Source: Brevundimonas sp. ASV9
GTDB lineage: Bacteria; Pseudomonadota; Alphaproteobacteria; Caulobacterales; Caulobacteraceae
Direction: 5' to 3'
NCBI RefSeq assembly: GCF_016429195.1
Contig: NZ_JAELUF010000012.1
Location: 1-52,478 of the forward strand
DNA: 52,478 bases
Positions 34,661 through 44,091 of this stretch are shown piece after piece. Below the pieces are notes generated by a model. It ran no database searches and was not told the DNA's origin. It saw only the letters and a program-made list of their open reading frames with translations. The position numbers were made by a program, and so were the translations under genes. Every line of letters begins with the position of its first letter. Position 1 is the first letter of the stretch.

Positions 34661-36864
34661 GCAACTACGCGCACCCGATCCCTTCGCTGCACGGCGGAAT
34701 ATCCCAGCAGTCCGCGCTAGTCCGTTCTCCCGAACAACTCGAAAGCCAGATCAACGCATGGTCGTCTTTGGCTGATGGTCTGACCAAGCGGGCGCCGACC
34801 GAACACGTCACCCGGCTCTTCGAAACCGCACCGGCAAACGCTCACATCCACAAGATCAGCCGCGATGGCCAGGAGCGGTATCTCGTCGTCACGGCGAACA
34901 ACACCTTCCGCATCTTCGACCTTGCGACCGGCGAGGAACAGCCGTTCGAGGAGATCGGAAACAGCCTGTCCTACCTCTCAGGAGTGACCGACTATCGGAG
35001 CGAGATCAGCCTTGCGACCATGGCCGATTACACCTTCGTCGTGAACCGAAACTCCGTGTGCGAACTCGGCGCCATCGGCGATGATCTGAACGATCAAGCC
35101 AACTATTTCATCCACCTGAACAAGACGATTGGCCTGGACGAAAACGGAATGCCGTTCGCGCCCGGCACCGCCTATCAATACCCGCCAAACCCCACCACGT
35201 CAGGCGTTCTGTCAGGCACCTATCAAAGCCTAGCGGCTTTGGAAAAAGCGGTTCCGACCCCGGTTGAAGGCTCGGTTTACAAAATCCAGGGCGACGAGAC
35301 CTCAGACTTCAACTCCTACTACGTTCGCCGCAGCGGTGGCGTCTGGGACGAGAAATGCGTGAAGCCCGGTCTGATCAACGCGATCAAGGCGGAGACTATG
35401 CCTCATGCCTTGGTGCGCGGGGCCGATGGCGTCTTCCGCTTTGCTCCGTTCTCTTGGGCTCCTCGCACGTGCGGCGATACCGAGACGAACGCCAACCCTG
35501 GCTTCATCGGTCGGACGATCCGCAAGGTTGTCCGGTATCAGAACCGCCTGAGCTTCATCTACGACGAGAACGTGGTTCTGTCGGGCGCCTCCGATTTCGG
35601 AAACTTCTGGCGCACGTCGCAACAGGATTACCTCGACAGCGACGTGGTCGATCTGGGCGTCGCCTCAACCGGCGTCTGCACCCTCAAAGACGCGGTCGAA
35701 GGCAACGACGGGATGATCCTGACCAGTGATCAGAACCAGTTCAGCCTGTCTCAGGGCGAACTTGGTTTGACGGCCATGTCGTTCGCGATCCGCCCTACCA
35801 CAAACTATGTCGTCAACACGCGCGCTGGCCTGACCGCCTTGGGATCGGAGGTGTATTTCGCCGTCGAGAACAACGGCTGGGCCAACATTCGCGAATACAC
35901 CCGCCTCTCGGGCGTCGATGCGAATACGGCTGCGGACATCACTGCACACGTCCCCCGCTACATCCCGGCTGGCGTTCATGCATTGATCGCCGCTGACGAG
36001 ATCAATGCCCTGTTCGTCCTAACCGAGGGCGCCAAGAACAAGGCCTTCGTCTATCAGTTCTACTGGTCCAGCCCCGACGAGAAGGCCCAAGCCGCATGGC
36101 ACGAATGGGACTTCGGCGTTGGGTCGGAGGTCGTGTCGGGCGCATACCTGGGCGGCTATCTCAACCTCTGCATCAAGCGCGGTGGGTCGCTCTTCTTGGA
36201 GCGCGTGGACCTACGTTCGGGCGCACATCCTGAATCGTCAGAGCATCAGGTCTTCATCGACCGTCGCCACGAAACGACCGGAACCTACGTCACCGCCATA
36301 AACCGGACTGAGCTTCAACTCGCCTATGCTCCGGTTCAGTCGCGCTTCCGGATCGTGCGCGGCGATGCCTTCGGCGGCCAGCGTCACACCCTTGTCGATC
36401 CGACCACCTATCAGTGGATCAGCCCGACCAAGGTCAGCGTTCCTGGCGCCGTCCTCTCCGGCCCTCTCCTCTACGGCGAGGCCTATGAGATGTCGTTCCA
36501 GTTCTCGACGCAGTTCATGCAGAACGCCAAAGGCGAGGCGGTTCAAACCGGTCACCTGATCCTGCGAAGCTGGACGGTGTCGTTCTCCGACACGGCCTAC
36601 TTCAAGACGTTGGTCAGCCCCTACGGCGGCGATCCGATCATCGGAGAAGTCGTTCCGTCCAAGCTGTCTCAGTTCACTGGACGGACGCTCGGCGCGAACA
36701 GTTTCCACCTGAATACCCCCAGCCTCCATACCGGGAGCTTCCGATTCATGGTCGGCGGCAAGAACACCTTGGCCACGGTCAAGATCGCCAACGACACCCA
36801 TGCTGCATCGACGTTTGTCGCCGCCGCTTGGGAAGGTTTCTACAACGGCCAATCAAGAGTCTGA
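34657..36864 (+). CDS. Tail tubular protein B, T7 gp12 type (nozzle)
   Basis: Forms the hexameric nozzle that closes the tail and meets the cell surface. The 735-residue protein starts SNYAHPIPSLHGGISQQSALVRSP, an excellent match to the conserved gp12 N-terminus (GISQQP-type), and has SGASDFGNFWRTSQQDYLDSD and the late block RSWTVSFSDTAYF. I chose the GTG at 34657 (overlapping the gp11 stop, GTGA) over the ATG at 34642 because GGAGGG lies just before it and the conserved N-terminus begins there. Confidence 0.93.
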   Translation: MSNYAHPIPSLHGGISQQSALVRSPEQLESQINAWSSLADGLTKRAPTEHVTRLFETAPANAHIHKISRDGQERYLVVTANNTFRIFDLATGEEQPFEEIGNSLSYLSGVTDYRSEISLATMADYTFVVNRNSVCELGAIGDDLNDQANYFIHLNKTIGLDENGMPFAPGTAYQYPPNPTTSGVLSGTYQSLAALEKAVPTPVEGSVYKIQGDETSDFNSYYVRRSGGVWDEKCVKPGLINAIKAETMPHALVRGADGVFRFAPFSWAPRTCGDTETNANPGFIGRTIRKVVRYQNRLSFIYDENVVLSGASDFGNFWRTSQQDYLDSDVVDLGVASTGVCTLKDAVEGNDGMILTSDQNQFSLSQGELGLTAMSFAIRPTTNYVVNTRAGLTALGSEVYFAVENNGWANIREYTRLSGVDANTAADITAHVPRYIPAGVHALIAADEINALFVLTEGAKNKAFVYQFYWSSPDEKAQAAWHEWDFGVGSEVVSGAYLGGYLNLCIKRGGSLFLERVDLRSGAHPESSEHQVFIDRRHETTGTYVTAINRTELQLAYAPVQSRFRIVRGDAFGGQRHTLVDPTTYQWISPTKVSVPGAVLSGPLLYGEAYEMSFQFSTQFMQNAKGEAVQTGHLILRSWTVSFSDTAYFKTLVSPYGGDPIIGEVVPSKLSQFTGRTLGANSFHLNTPSLHTGSFRFMVGGKNTLATVKIANDTHAASTFVAAAWEGFYNGQSRV

Positions 36865-36882
36865 CCGCCTTCGGGCGGTCAG
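36861..36882 (+). repeat. UUCG-capped stem-loop at the end of the gp12-like gene
   Basis: CTGACCGCC (36861-36869), TTCG, GGCGGTCAG (36874-36882): a perfect 9-bp stem with an extra-stable UUCG loop that contains the gp12 stop codon. No T-run follows, so it is not a normal terminator; an mRNA processing or stability element is more likely. Confidence 0.75.
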
Positions 36883-36895
36883 CATCCCCCAACAC

Positions 36896-37411
36896 ATGAT
36901 CACTTTCCACGACCTGGGCGAGGCTTCGGGCGAACAGTCTTTGGACTGGCTCGAAGCCATCGCCATCAACATGCGCCCCGGCGATCTGGATGAAATCCGG
37001 GCGACCAATCCCCTCCCCGGCATCGGGCCACCGGACCCCCTCACCATACTGGTGATGTCGGTCCAGTTATCGACATTCGCCTGGGTGATCTGCGACGACG
37101 GCGAGCCGATCTGTGTCTTCGGATGCGGTGGCGATGACCCGGCTGAGGGATGCATCTGGATGCTCGGCACCCCCGGTATGCAGCGTCGCCCCGCCGCCTT
37201 CGCCATCGCGCGAGCAACCCCCCGCTACGTCAGCTTTCTGCATGAGCGATGGGGCCGTCTGGCCAACCATGTCGATGCACGAAACCACGTCAGCATCCGC
37301 TGGCTCCTGAGCAACGGGTTCAAGATCGAAGATGTCGATCTGACCCATGGTCGCGAAAAGCGGCCCTTCTATCTTTTCTCCAGCACTAGGGAGGGACCAT
37401 CGCATCTGTGA
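36896..37411 (+). CDS. Internal virion protein, T7 gp13-like acyltransferase fold
   Basis: 171 residues from the ATG at 36896. It resembles the small GNAT-like protein at this position in T7-type phages: a beta segment (FAWVICDDGEPICVFGCGG), EGCIWMLGTP, then the helix and tail ERWGRLANHVDARNHVSIRWLLSNGFKIE, which in GNAT proteins packs the CoA site. In T7, gp13 is needed for internal core assembly but is not in the virion. No convincing ribosome site precedes the ATG, and the stem-loop at 36861-36882 ends 13 bases before it; coupling to gp12 is likely. Confidence 0.75.
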   Translation: MITFHDLGEASGEQSLDWLEAIAINMRPGDLDEIRATNPLPGIGPPDPLTILVMSVQLSTFAWVICDDGEPICVFGCGGDDPAEGCIWMLGTPGMQRRPAAFAIARATPRYVSFLHERWGRLANHVDARNHVSIRWLLSNGFKIEDVDLTHGREKRPFYLFSSTREGPSHL

Positions 37412-37886
37412 CCCCGTAACCGCCATGGTGACGCTCGCCGTAGTCGGCACCGCCACCTCGACTATCTCTGAAATCCAAGCTGCAAAGCAGCAGACCAAAG
37501 CCATCAACAGTCAGCTTGCCGTGCAGCAGGGCGAAATCCGCACAGCCGAGATCGCGGAGATCAACGACCGTCAGCGCGAGGCCCGGCGTGAACAGGCCCG
37601 GATCAAAGTCGCCGCAGGCCAAGCCGGACTAAATATCGGTGGGTCAGTCCAGGCCCTCCTGAATGACTCCGCAATGCAGAACAGCTTGGCGCGCGAGCGC
37701 ATCCGCACGAATGCCGACATCCAACAGAACGCTGCCCTGGCCGACGCCAACGGCATGCATGCCCGTAACTCTCGTCCGTCGCTCCTGGGAGCCGGGCTGA
37801 AGATCGCGATGTCGGGGGCCAATGCCTACTACGGCGGCAAGTCGCTCCAAATCCAGAAGACCGCAGCATCGAAAGGACCGCGCTAA
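37404..37886 (+). CDS. Internal virion protein B, T7 gp14 type, apparent ATC start
   Basis: Ejection protein that forms an outer-membrane pore in T7. The start is unusual: the conserved N-terminus of many podovirus proteins of this kind is Met-Cys-Asp-Pro, and here the frame reads ATC-TGT-GAC-CCC at 37404, with GGGAGGG nine bases upstream; no ATG, GTG or TTG is in frame there. The next in-frame ATG is at 37425 (153 residues, poor ribosome site). From ATC the protein is 160 residues, with a hydrophobic N-terminus (MVTLAVVGTATS), a long Gln/Glu/Arg coiled coil and a C-terminal LKIAMSGANAYYGG. It overlaps the gp13-like gene by 8 bp. Confidence 0.78.
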   Translation: MCDPVTAMVTLAVVGTATSTISEIQAAKQQTKAINSQLAVQQGEIRTAEIAEINDRQREARREQARIKVAAGQAGLNIGGSVQALLNDSAMQNSLARERIRTNADIQQNAALADANGMHARNSRPSLLGAGLKIAMSGANAYYGGKSLQIQKTAASKGPR

Positions 37887-40099
37887 TGGCTGATCGGGAT
37901 CTTTCGAACATCAATCAACGTCGCAACACCCAAGACCGGATCACGACCAATCGTGACGCCGTCTTGCCGACCCGTCGCGAGACGCGGGTGGACAGCATCC
38001 GGCCCGCCGCCGACATGCGCGCCGCGCAGCGTGGCAAAGAACAGGCGGACGAAATCCGCCGTCTCTTCGGCATGGCCGGTGATGCGACCGAAGCCTACTT
38101 CCGCCACGACATCGCACAGACCGCTGTGCAGGCTGAAGACGATTACGCCACCGGTATTGCCGACGCCGCAGCCGGGCGTGAGATCGATCCGGAGCAGGCC
38201 AAGCAATACGCCTACCGTCGTGGTTTCACCTCGATCACCGCCGCCGCCGCGCAGACCACCTTCGAACGCGAGACCGCGCAGGAAGCGGACGCCATGATCA
38301 ACCGTGGCGCCACGATGGACGAGATCGAAGCCTACTATGGCGAGCGCAATGCTGAGTTCGTGGCCTCGACCCTCGACACCTATGACACGGACGAAGTTCG
38401 GGTTCAGGTGGCTGACCGCCTGTCGCGTTGGTCAAACGCCGAAGACAACCGGATCGGCACTGCCGTCAAAGAGAAGACTGACCGCGAGTTCCTTGAGACT
38501 ACGACCGGCGAGATACAGGCCCGCCTGGGACGCGGTGAAGCCGTCGATCTGGGCGCCGAAGTCGCCAACCTGGAAGCCGCTGGCCTGAACGGCGTCGTCG
38601 TTCAGGACGCCATCGTGAAGAGCATCGGCGCCTATGCCGTGCGGACCCGTGACAAAGAAGCTCTCTTTGCTTTGGATGACGCGCGCCCCGCTGAAGATGT
38701 CGCCGCAGAAGTTGAAGAAGCGCGCACGGCTGAACTGAACAGCCCGGCCATCGAAGGTGCGCCGCTGCCCCCCGTCGCTCCGGCAAATCCCGCGCCGGTC
38801 AGTGCGCCTGTCGAAACCTACAAATCGCCCGTGTCGGGTGGCCGTCGCACATCTGGCTTTGGCCCCCGCCGCGCCCCCATTCCAGGCGCCAGCACCAACC
38901 ACATGGCCGTCGATATTGCCGTGCCTGTCGGAACGGAAGTTGGCGCCACCGCATCGGGCGTCGTCGAGTTTGCTGGCACTCGCGGCAACGCGGGCAAGAT
39001 GATGATCATCCGTCACGCGGATGGCTCCAGCACCGAGTTCATGCACCTGTCGGGCTTCAAGGCCGAACAAGGCGCAACGGTCAGCCAAGGGCAGATCGTC
39101 GCCCTAAGCGGGAACACGGGCAATAGCTCAGGCGCACATCTCCATTGGGCCGTGAAGGATGCACGGGGTAACCCGATCAATCCTGATCAGCACGTCGGCA
39201 AGCAGATCGCAGGCACGCCCACGCTGGCCGATTCAGGCGCCGCCGATGGATCGGCGACTGACAGCAGCGTCAAAAACGAGGCGCGTCGCCCTCGCCGTCC
39301 AGGCCGTTCGATCCTGACCTCTGAACAGCAAATGTATGTGACCGGCCTGATTGAGCAGATCGAGTCAGACACGGAGCGAGACATCGAGAAAGCTCGCCAG
39401 GACAAGCGCGATACGCTCGCCACCGAACTGTATGAAGCCAGCCTATCCGGCAAAAACGTCGATGACCGGATCACCGCCGCCATGCGCGACGGGACGCTGA
39501 ACGCGTCAGAGGCGATGTCTTATAGGAACGCCTTCACGAGCCTTCGCAACGACCAACTGGAAGGCGAGGCTGATGACGATGTCGTTCTGAAATATGCGGA
39601 ACGGTTCGCGACCGAGCGTCCGAACTGGTCGTCTATCTCCTCCCAGGCTGACCGCGATTATCAAGCTGGCCGCTTCGGATCAGGGCGGGCCGCGACCCGC
39701 GCTTACCTCGACATCAAGCAACGCGCCGCCAGCGGAAGCCGTGGCGATAACGCGATCCCGCCCGAAGAGCGTCGCACCGCCATCATCGCTCGCGGCTACG
39801 TCGCTTCGTCATTGGGGGGCATGTTCCCAGCAGGCGTCGCGCCAAGCGATCCTCAACGTCGTCTGATGGCTGACGCCCAGATCGAGTGGGAGCGTCGAGT
39901 GGCGTCTGGACAATCCCCGATGACCGCAGCGGACAACGTCTTCAACGAATACTCGCCGCGCATTCGATCCGCTGGCCGTTCCACAACCGGGCCAGGAACG
40001 AACGGCGCAGGCAACACCCGCGCGCCGGGAGAAACCCAAACCGCCACCGCGCCTCGCCGCGTCCGCTACGACGCCACGGGCAAAGTGATAGGAGATTGA
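37886..40099 (+). CDS. Internal virion protein C (gp15-like) with an embedded M23 endopeptidase
   Basis: Ejection protein of 737 residues (T7 gp15 is 747) with long helical, Ala/Arg/Glu-rich halves. Between about residues 310 and 440 lies a lysostaphin-type M23 zinc metallopeptidase: HMAVDIAVPVGTEV gives the HxxxD site (His339, Asp343) and GAHLHWAVK gives HxH (His418, His420). A Pro-rich linker (PAPVSAPVETYKS) precedes it. M23 enzymes cut peptidoglycan cross-bridges, so this protein could open the cell wall during DNA ejection, a job done in T7 by the transglycosylase at the start of gp16. Its stop overlaps the next gene by one base (TGATG). Confidence 0.85.
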   Translation: MADRDLSNINQRRNTQDRITTNRDAVLPTRRETRVDSIRPAADMRAAQRGKEQADEIRRLFGMAGDATEAYFRHDIAQTAVQAEDDYATGIADAAAGREIDPEQAKQYAYRRGFTSITAAAAQTTFERETAQEADAMINRGATMDEIEAYYGERNAEFVASTLDTYDTDEVRVQVADRLSRWSNAEDNRIGTAVKEKTDREFLETTTGEIQARLGRGEAVDLGAEVANLEAAGLNGVVVQDAIVKSIGAYAVRTRDKEALFALDDARPAEDVAAEVEEARTAELNSPAIEGAPLPPVAPANPAPVSAPVETYKSPVSGGRRTSGFGPRRAPIPGASTNHMAVDIAVPVGTEVGATASGVVEFAGTRGNAGKMMIIRHADGSSTEFMHLSGFKAEQGATVSQGQIVALSGNTGNSSGAHLHWAVKDARGNPINPDQHVGKQIAGTPTLADSGAADGSATDSSVKNEARRPRRPGRSILTSEQQMYVTGLIEQIESDTERDIEKARQDKRDTLATELYEASLSGKNVDDRITAAMRDGTLNASEAMSYRNAFTSLRNDQLEGEADDDVVLKYAERFATERPNWSSISSQADRDYQAGRFGSGRAATRAYLDIKQRAASGSRGDNAIPPEERRTAIIARGYVASSLGGMFPAGVAPSDPQRRLMADAQIEWERRVASGQSPMTAADNVFNEYSPRIRSAGRSTTGPGTNGAGNTRAPGETQTATAPRRVRYDATGKVIGD

Positions 40100-43000
40100 T
40101 GAATACGATTCACGTTGGTCCCGATGGGACTGAGTTCGAGTTTCCTGAAGGAACTCCGCAGCACGTCATTTCGGCTGCAATCGCTCGCCACTACGGCAAC
40201 CAACCCGAAGCGCAACGCGACCGCCTCAACGCGACGACCGCCCTCACAGCCCCTCGCCACCGCAGCGCAGGCGAACGCTTTGCAGACGTGTGGTCCCAGA
40301 CCGTCAACACATCTTGGATCGCTGAAGGCTGGCGGGCAGGCTTCAATGATGCCGCCGAATATCAGGCCGCTGGCCGAGCCCGCAAAGAGGGCGAACCGAT
40401 CCCTAACCCGGCAGGCTTCGCGCTCAACCCGTCGCGTCTGATCGCGCGATTGGTATCGAGCGGATACATGGGCTTCGACGCCGTCACCGGTCGCGACACG
40501 CTGGCTAATGTCACCAACGAAATGGTTCAAGACGAACGCGCACGTCGAGCGGAGTTCGCTAGAGAATCCTCCGAAGACCCGTTCTGGGAAGCGGAGGGCG
40601 GCGTAGGCGGAAAGGCCCTTCATGGCGCCGCAGCCCTGACTGCAACCTTGGTCGGCGCAGCAACCGATCCGACATCCTACATCACTGGTGGGTCGTCCAT
40701 CTGGGGCAAGATTGCCGTGCAGGCGGCTGTCGCGGGCGGCGTAGATGTGCTGGCCCAGGCCGACGCACTAGGACTTACCCAAGACGAATACCGTATCGAG
40801 CAGACGGTTCTTTCTGCTGGCGCGGGTGCTGCTTTTACCGGCGCCTTCGAAGGCGCCGCCAAACTGATCCGCAAACCGGGGGCAACGCCTCCATCCAATG
40901 ACACCATTGCTCAGGCGATGCGTGAAGACCTGGACGCGGCTGACGCTGTGACGCGCCCCCTCCTGACTACCGACGACATCAAGACCACGCCTCTGCCGGA
41001 TGGAATGCCTCTCAAAGATGTCACGCCGCCAAAGGACGCCAGCGTCCCGGCGCGAGTGGAGGGCGACGCACGGATCGACGGGCCCGAAGTCAAATCGGCT
41101 GAAGATGTGAAGGCAGAAGCCGGAGCCAAGGCCGACGCCCCGGAGGCCGATCCTTGGAACGGCGTCGATTGGGACAAGGTCGGAACGACCAACCGGGGGA
41201 AAGCCGCGATGGCGCACCTCGACCGTCTGAAGACGTTCATCAAGAAGGATCAGATCGAAACCTTCGTCCGGTGGCTCGGCAAGGAATCCGTCGATCTCGG
41301 CGACGACGCCAGCCACTGGAATCGCGATGTCTTCGACTTCGACGCTCTGAACAACGATCCCGACAAATTCGAAGAGGTGACCAACGTCATGGCGGACATT
41401 TTCCGCCCGCTCTACGACGCAGCCGGTCGTGAGAAGAAGACGTGGGATGACACGATCAAGCGTCAGACGCTGTTCGGGATTACCCTGTCCGACGCCATCA
41501 AGGCGCACTCGGACCTTACCGGCGAAGGCGGCGCAGCGGCGAAAATCCATGCGCTTGAAACCGTCGCGATCCAGCAGACCGACGAACTCCTCGGAGCCAT
41601 CAGCAAGCTGGAGACCGAGATCAAAGCTGGCAAGAAGGACACCGCCACCATTGAGGCTGTGGCCGCCCAGCTTCAGGCCGCGTCACTTCTCGACAGCATG
41701 GCAGGCGGGGCCAAGTCGGAGATCGGTCGCGCCCTCAACATCATGAAGGCGCAGAAGAAGCGCGCTCGCATGGTCAATGACATCCAAGAGTCGTGGCGCG
41801 CGATGCAAGATTCGCTCGGCACGGCTGACCTGTCAGACGAAGCACTCGCCGCTGCGCTCAAGCGCATGCGCGAGGCGTATGGCGAAGGCGGAGCGGCGAA
41901 GGTTCGCGAAGAACTGCGCACGATCCGGAAGCTTGGACTACGCGATTATCTCTCGACCTACATCGTGACTGGCTATCTTTCGAACCCGGCGACCGCCGTC
42001 CGCAACGCCATCGGTTCGGTATTGCATGCCACCATGACCGTCGCCGAACGCTACGTCGCGGCTGGCGTCACTTCGCCGATCCGACGCGGCGTCCTGGGTA
42101 AGAGGACATCCGCTGAAGCGGTGACGTTCCGGGAAGCCAACGCCTACGTCCACGGGGTCCATCAGAACTTCATGGATGCGTCGCGCATGGCTTGGCAGGC
42201 TTTCAAAGATGCCAAGCCAATCACCGACGCAGCGACATCCATCGGCGATACCGCGCAGATCGTGCCGTTCGCTTTCAATGCCGCCCGACGTGCGAACTGG
42301 CGAAAGCAAGGCGTCTTGGCCATCCCGGACATGGCGGGCACCGCGCTGTTCGGCACCCTGCGCACTTTGGGCGTTCGCCCGTCTCTGGCGATGGACGAGT
42401 TCACCAAGGTCATGGGACGCGGCATGCAGCTTAATGCGCTGGCCGTCCGCGAAGCCGCCTACCGTTCGGCCCGCCTCACCGGCAAGGACAAGGACCGCGT
42501 GTTTGCCCGGACGCTGGACGCGGTGAAGAACCGTCCGACCGCCGAAGCCTTGGGCCGCGCGCAGCAGGCCTTCGACGAGATCGGCGAGGAATGGAACTTC
42601 GCTAAGAACTACATGGGCGATGACCGCCTGGAATCCGCAGCCGACACATTGGCGGCGGTAAACCTGCAAGAGATGGCCAACGACTATGCCCGTCTTCTCG
42701 CTTTCCAGAAGACCGGCCCGACCGTCGAGGCGTTCGAACGCGCCCTGAACCGGATGCGCTTCATCAAGGCTCTCTACGTTCCGTTCTTCCGAACGCCGAT
42801 CAACCTCGTGCGCGCCGGTATGGTGGATCGTAATCCGGCTTTGGCGTGGATGACGAAGGAGAACCAAGCCGGGTTCAAAGACTATTTCCGCGTGATGTCG
42901 GAGCAAGAAGCTGCGCTGACCCGTGGCGGCGCCGAAGGCGATATGGTCATGGCCCGAATGGTGACCGGTATCGGTGTGATGTCGATGGCTTCGATCCTGT

Positions 43001-44022
43001 TCTGCAACGGTGATCTGGTCGGCAAACGATCAAAGGCCGAAGAACAAGACGGGGTGAAATCATACAGCATCAGGCTTGGCGGTCGCTGGTACGGCTACAA
43101 TCAGTTGTCCCCCTTGGCCGAAATGCTCGGCATGGTCTCTGACATGCATCAGGCATGGCGGGACAAAGATGCGAGCGATGACGCCCTTACCGCCATGGCC
43201 GGTGGCGTCCTGTCGGCGATCACGAACAACATCGTCAACAAGGCTGCGCTGCAAGGCGTCGGCGACTTCTTCGACATGCTGGACCCGGCGTTCGCCAAGA
43301 CAGACGATAGCCGTGGTCAGGCCGCAGCCAAAGCCGGATTCAAGAAGCTCGGCGACTCGCTGGTCCCTGCCATCGTGCGCAACGTCGCGTGGGAGCAAGA
43401 CCCTGTCATGCGTCAGGCCAACGGCGTCCTAGAAGCCTTCATGGTCAATCTGCCCGGCTTGTCCGAGTCGGTTGCGGAGCGTCGTGACTGGCTCGGTGAC
43501 GTGATCGTTCGCCCGGATAATCCGCTGGGTCTGTTGCAGCCGATGCGGGTCAGCCAAGTCACGGACGACATTGTCCGGCGAGAAGTCTCCGTCTTGGCGG
43601 AGAACGATCCTGATCTGTTGCTTGCTGCAAACCCGCCTGCCCGGTTCAATGGCCAGAAGATCACGCCGCGCGAAGCCGCTCGGCTGCTTGAGATTCAGGG
43701 TCAGGAATATCGAAGCCCAGCCGATGGCCTCAACATGCACGAGGCCCTGACAGAGTTGGTCCGTTCCGACGAGTTCGCCGGGATGGCCGACCCTCAGCGC
43801 GCTTTCGAAATCAAGCGCGTCGTGTCCAGCTATCGCAAACAGGCGACGGCGGCGATCAAGCGTGGCGACTATCCCGAGCTTGCTGAAATGGTGAACCGCA
43901 CAGGTTCCGCCCAGGCGGTAGAGTTCGGAGCCGAACGCGGCCTTGAGATGTTCCAAGTCGAGAGCCGCGCCCGAGCCTACGGCGTGACGCTGGAAGGCCT
44001 CACCGCCCTGATGGGCGACTAA
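40099..44022 (+). CDS. Internal virion protein D, T7 gp16 type
   Basis: Largest ejection protein, forming the DNA-translocating channel in T7. From the ATG at 40099 (AGGAG before it) it is 1307 residues, close to T7 gp16 (1318). The frame stays open upstream inside the gp15-like gene, but that part is unrelated sequence. N-terminal NTIHVGPDGTEFEFPEGTPQ, then VISAAIARHYG is a short FPEGT-type motif found in podovirus internal proteins. There is no GEWL-type transglycosylase domain (no ESxF-GxxQF pattern), unlike T7 gp16. Central parts are helical with hydrophobic stretches. Confidence 0.85.
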   Translation: MNTIHVGPDGTEFEFPEGTPQHVISAAIARHYGNQPEAQRDRLNATTALTAPRHRSAGERFADVWSQTVNTSWIAEGWRAGFNDAAEYQAAGRARKEGEPIPNPAGFALNPSRLIARLVSSGYMGFDAVTGRDTLANVTNEMVQDERARRAEFARESSEDPFWEAEGGVGGKALHGAAALTATLVGAATDPTSYITGGSSIWGKIAVQAAVAGGVDVLAQADALGLTQDEYRIEQTVLSAGAGAAFTGAFEGAAKLIRKPGATPPSNDTIAQAMREDLDAADAVTRPLLTTDDIKTTPLPDGMPLKDVTPPKDASVPARVEGDARIDGPEVKSAEDVKAEAGAKADAPEADPWNGVDWDKVGTTNRGKAAMAHLDRLKTFIKKDQIETFVRWLGKESVDLGDDASHWNRDVFDFDALNNDPDKFEEVTNVMADIFRPLYDAAGREKKTWDDTIKRQTLFGITLSDAIKAHSDLTGEGGAAAKIHALETVAIQQTDELLGAISKLETEIKAGKKDTATIEAVAAQLQAASLLDSMAGGAKSEIGRALNIMKAQKKRARMVNDIQESWRAMQDSLGTADLSDEALAAALKRMREAYGEGGAAKVREELRTIRKLGLRDYLSTYIVTGYLSNPATAVRNAIGSVLHATMTVAERYVAAGVTSPIRRGVLGKRTSAEAVTFREANAYVHGVHQNFMDASRMAWQAFKDAKPITDAATSIGDTAQIVPFAFNAARRANWRKQGVLAIPDMAGTALFGTLRTLGVRPSLAMDEFTKVMGRGMQLNALAVREAAYRSARLTGKDKDRVFARTLDAVKNRPTAEALGRAQQAFDEIGEEWNFAKNYMGDDRLESAADTLAAVNLQEMANDYARLLAFQKTGPTVEAFERALNRMRFIKALYVPFFRTPINLVRAGMVDRNPALAWMTKENQAGFKDYFRVMSEQEAALTRGGAEGDMVMARMVTGIGVMSMASILFCNGDLVGKRSKAEEQDGVKSYSIRLGGRWYGYNQLSPLAEMLGMVSDMHQAWRDKDASDDALTAMAGGVLSAITNNIVNKAALQGVGDFFDMLDPAFAKTDDSRGQAAAKAGFKKLGDSLVPAIVRNVAWEQDPVMRQANGVLEAFMVNLPGLSESVAERRDWLGDVIVRPDNPLGLLQPMRVSQVTDDIVRREVSVLAENDPDLLLAANPPARFNGQKITPREAARLLEIQGQEYRSPADGLNMHEALTELVRSDEFAGMADPQRAFEIKRVVSSYRKQATAAIKRGDYPELAEMVNRTGSAQAVEFGAERGLEMFQVESRARAYGVTLEGLTALMGD

Positions 44023-44044
44023 AAACCCTACACCCCTGCGGCTG

Positions 44045-44070
44045 ATAGGCCCGGCGTCAGCCGGACCTAT
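44045..44070 (+). repeat. Stem-loop between the gp16-like gene and the tail fibre
   Basis: ATAGG and CCTAT plus CCGGC and GCCGG pair around the loop GTCA, with one C/A mismatch; 10 pairs in all. It lies in the 69-bp gap before the tail fibre and has no T-run, so it is more likely a processing or stability element than a terminator. Confidence 0.6.
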
Positions 44071-44091
44071 TGGCGTCTGCGAAAGGAGCCT

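Noticed and set aside
36884..36898. A third ATC start (before the gp13-like gene)
   Set aside because: An ATG is available 12 bases further on and there is no ribosome site before the ATC; the stem-loop occupies that place.
39332..39350. An extra copy of the promoter-like motif inside the gp15-like gene (CCTG-ATTGAGCAG)
   Set aside because: It has one inserted base relative to the intergenic copies and lies in coding sequence; probably chance.
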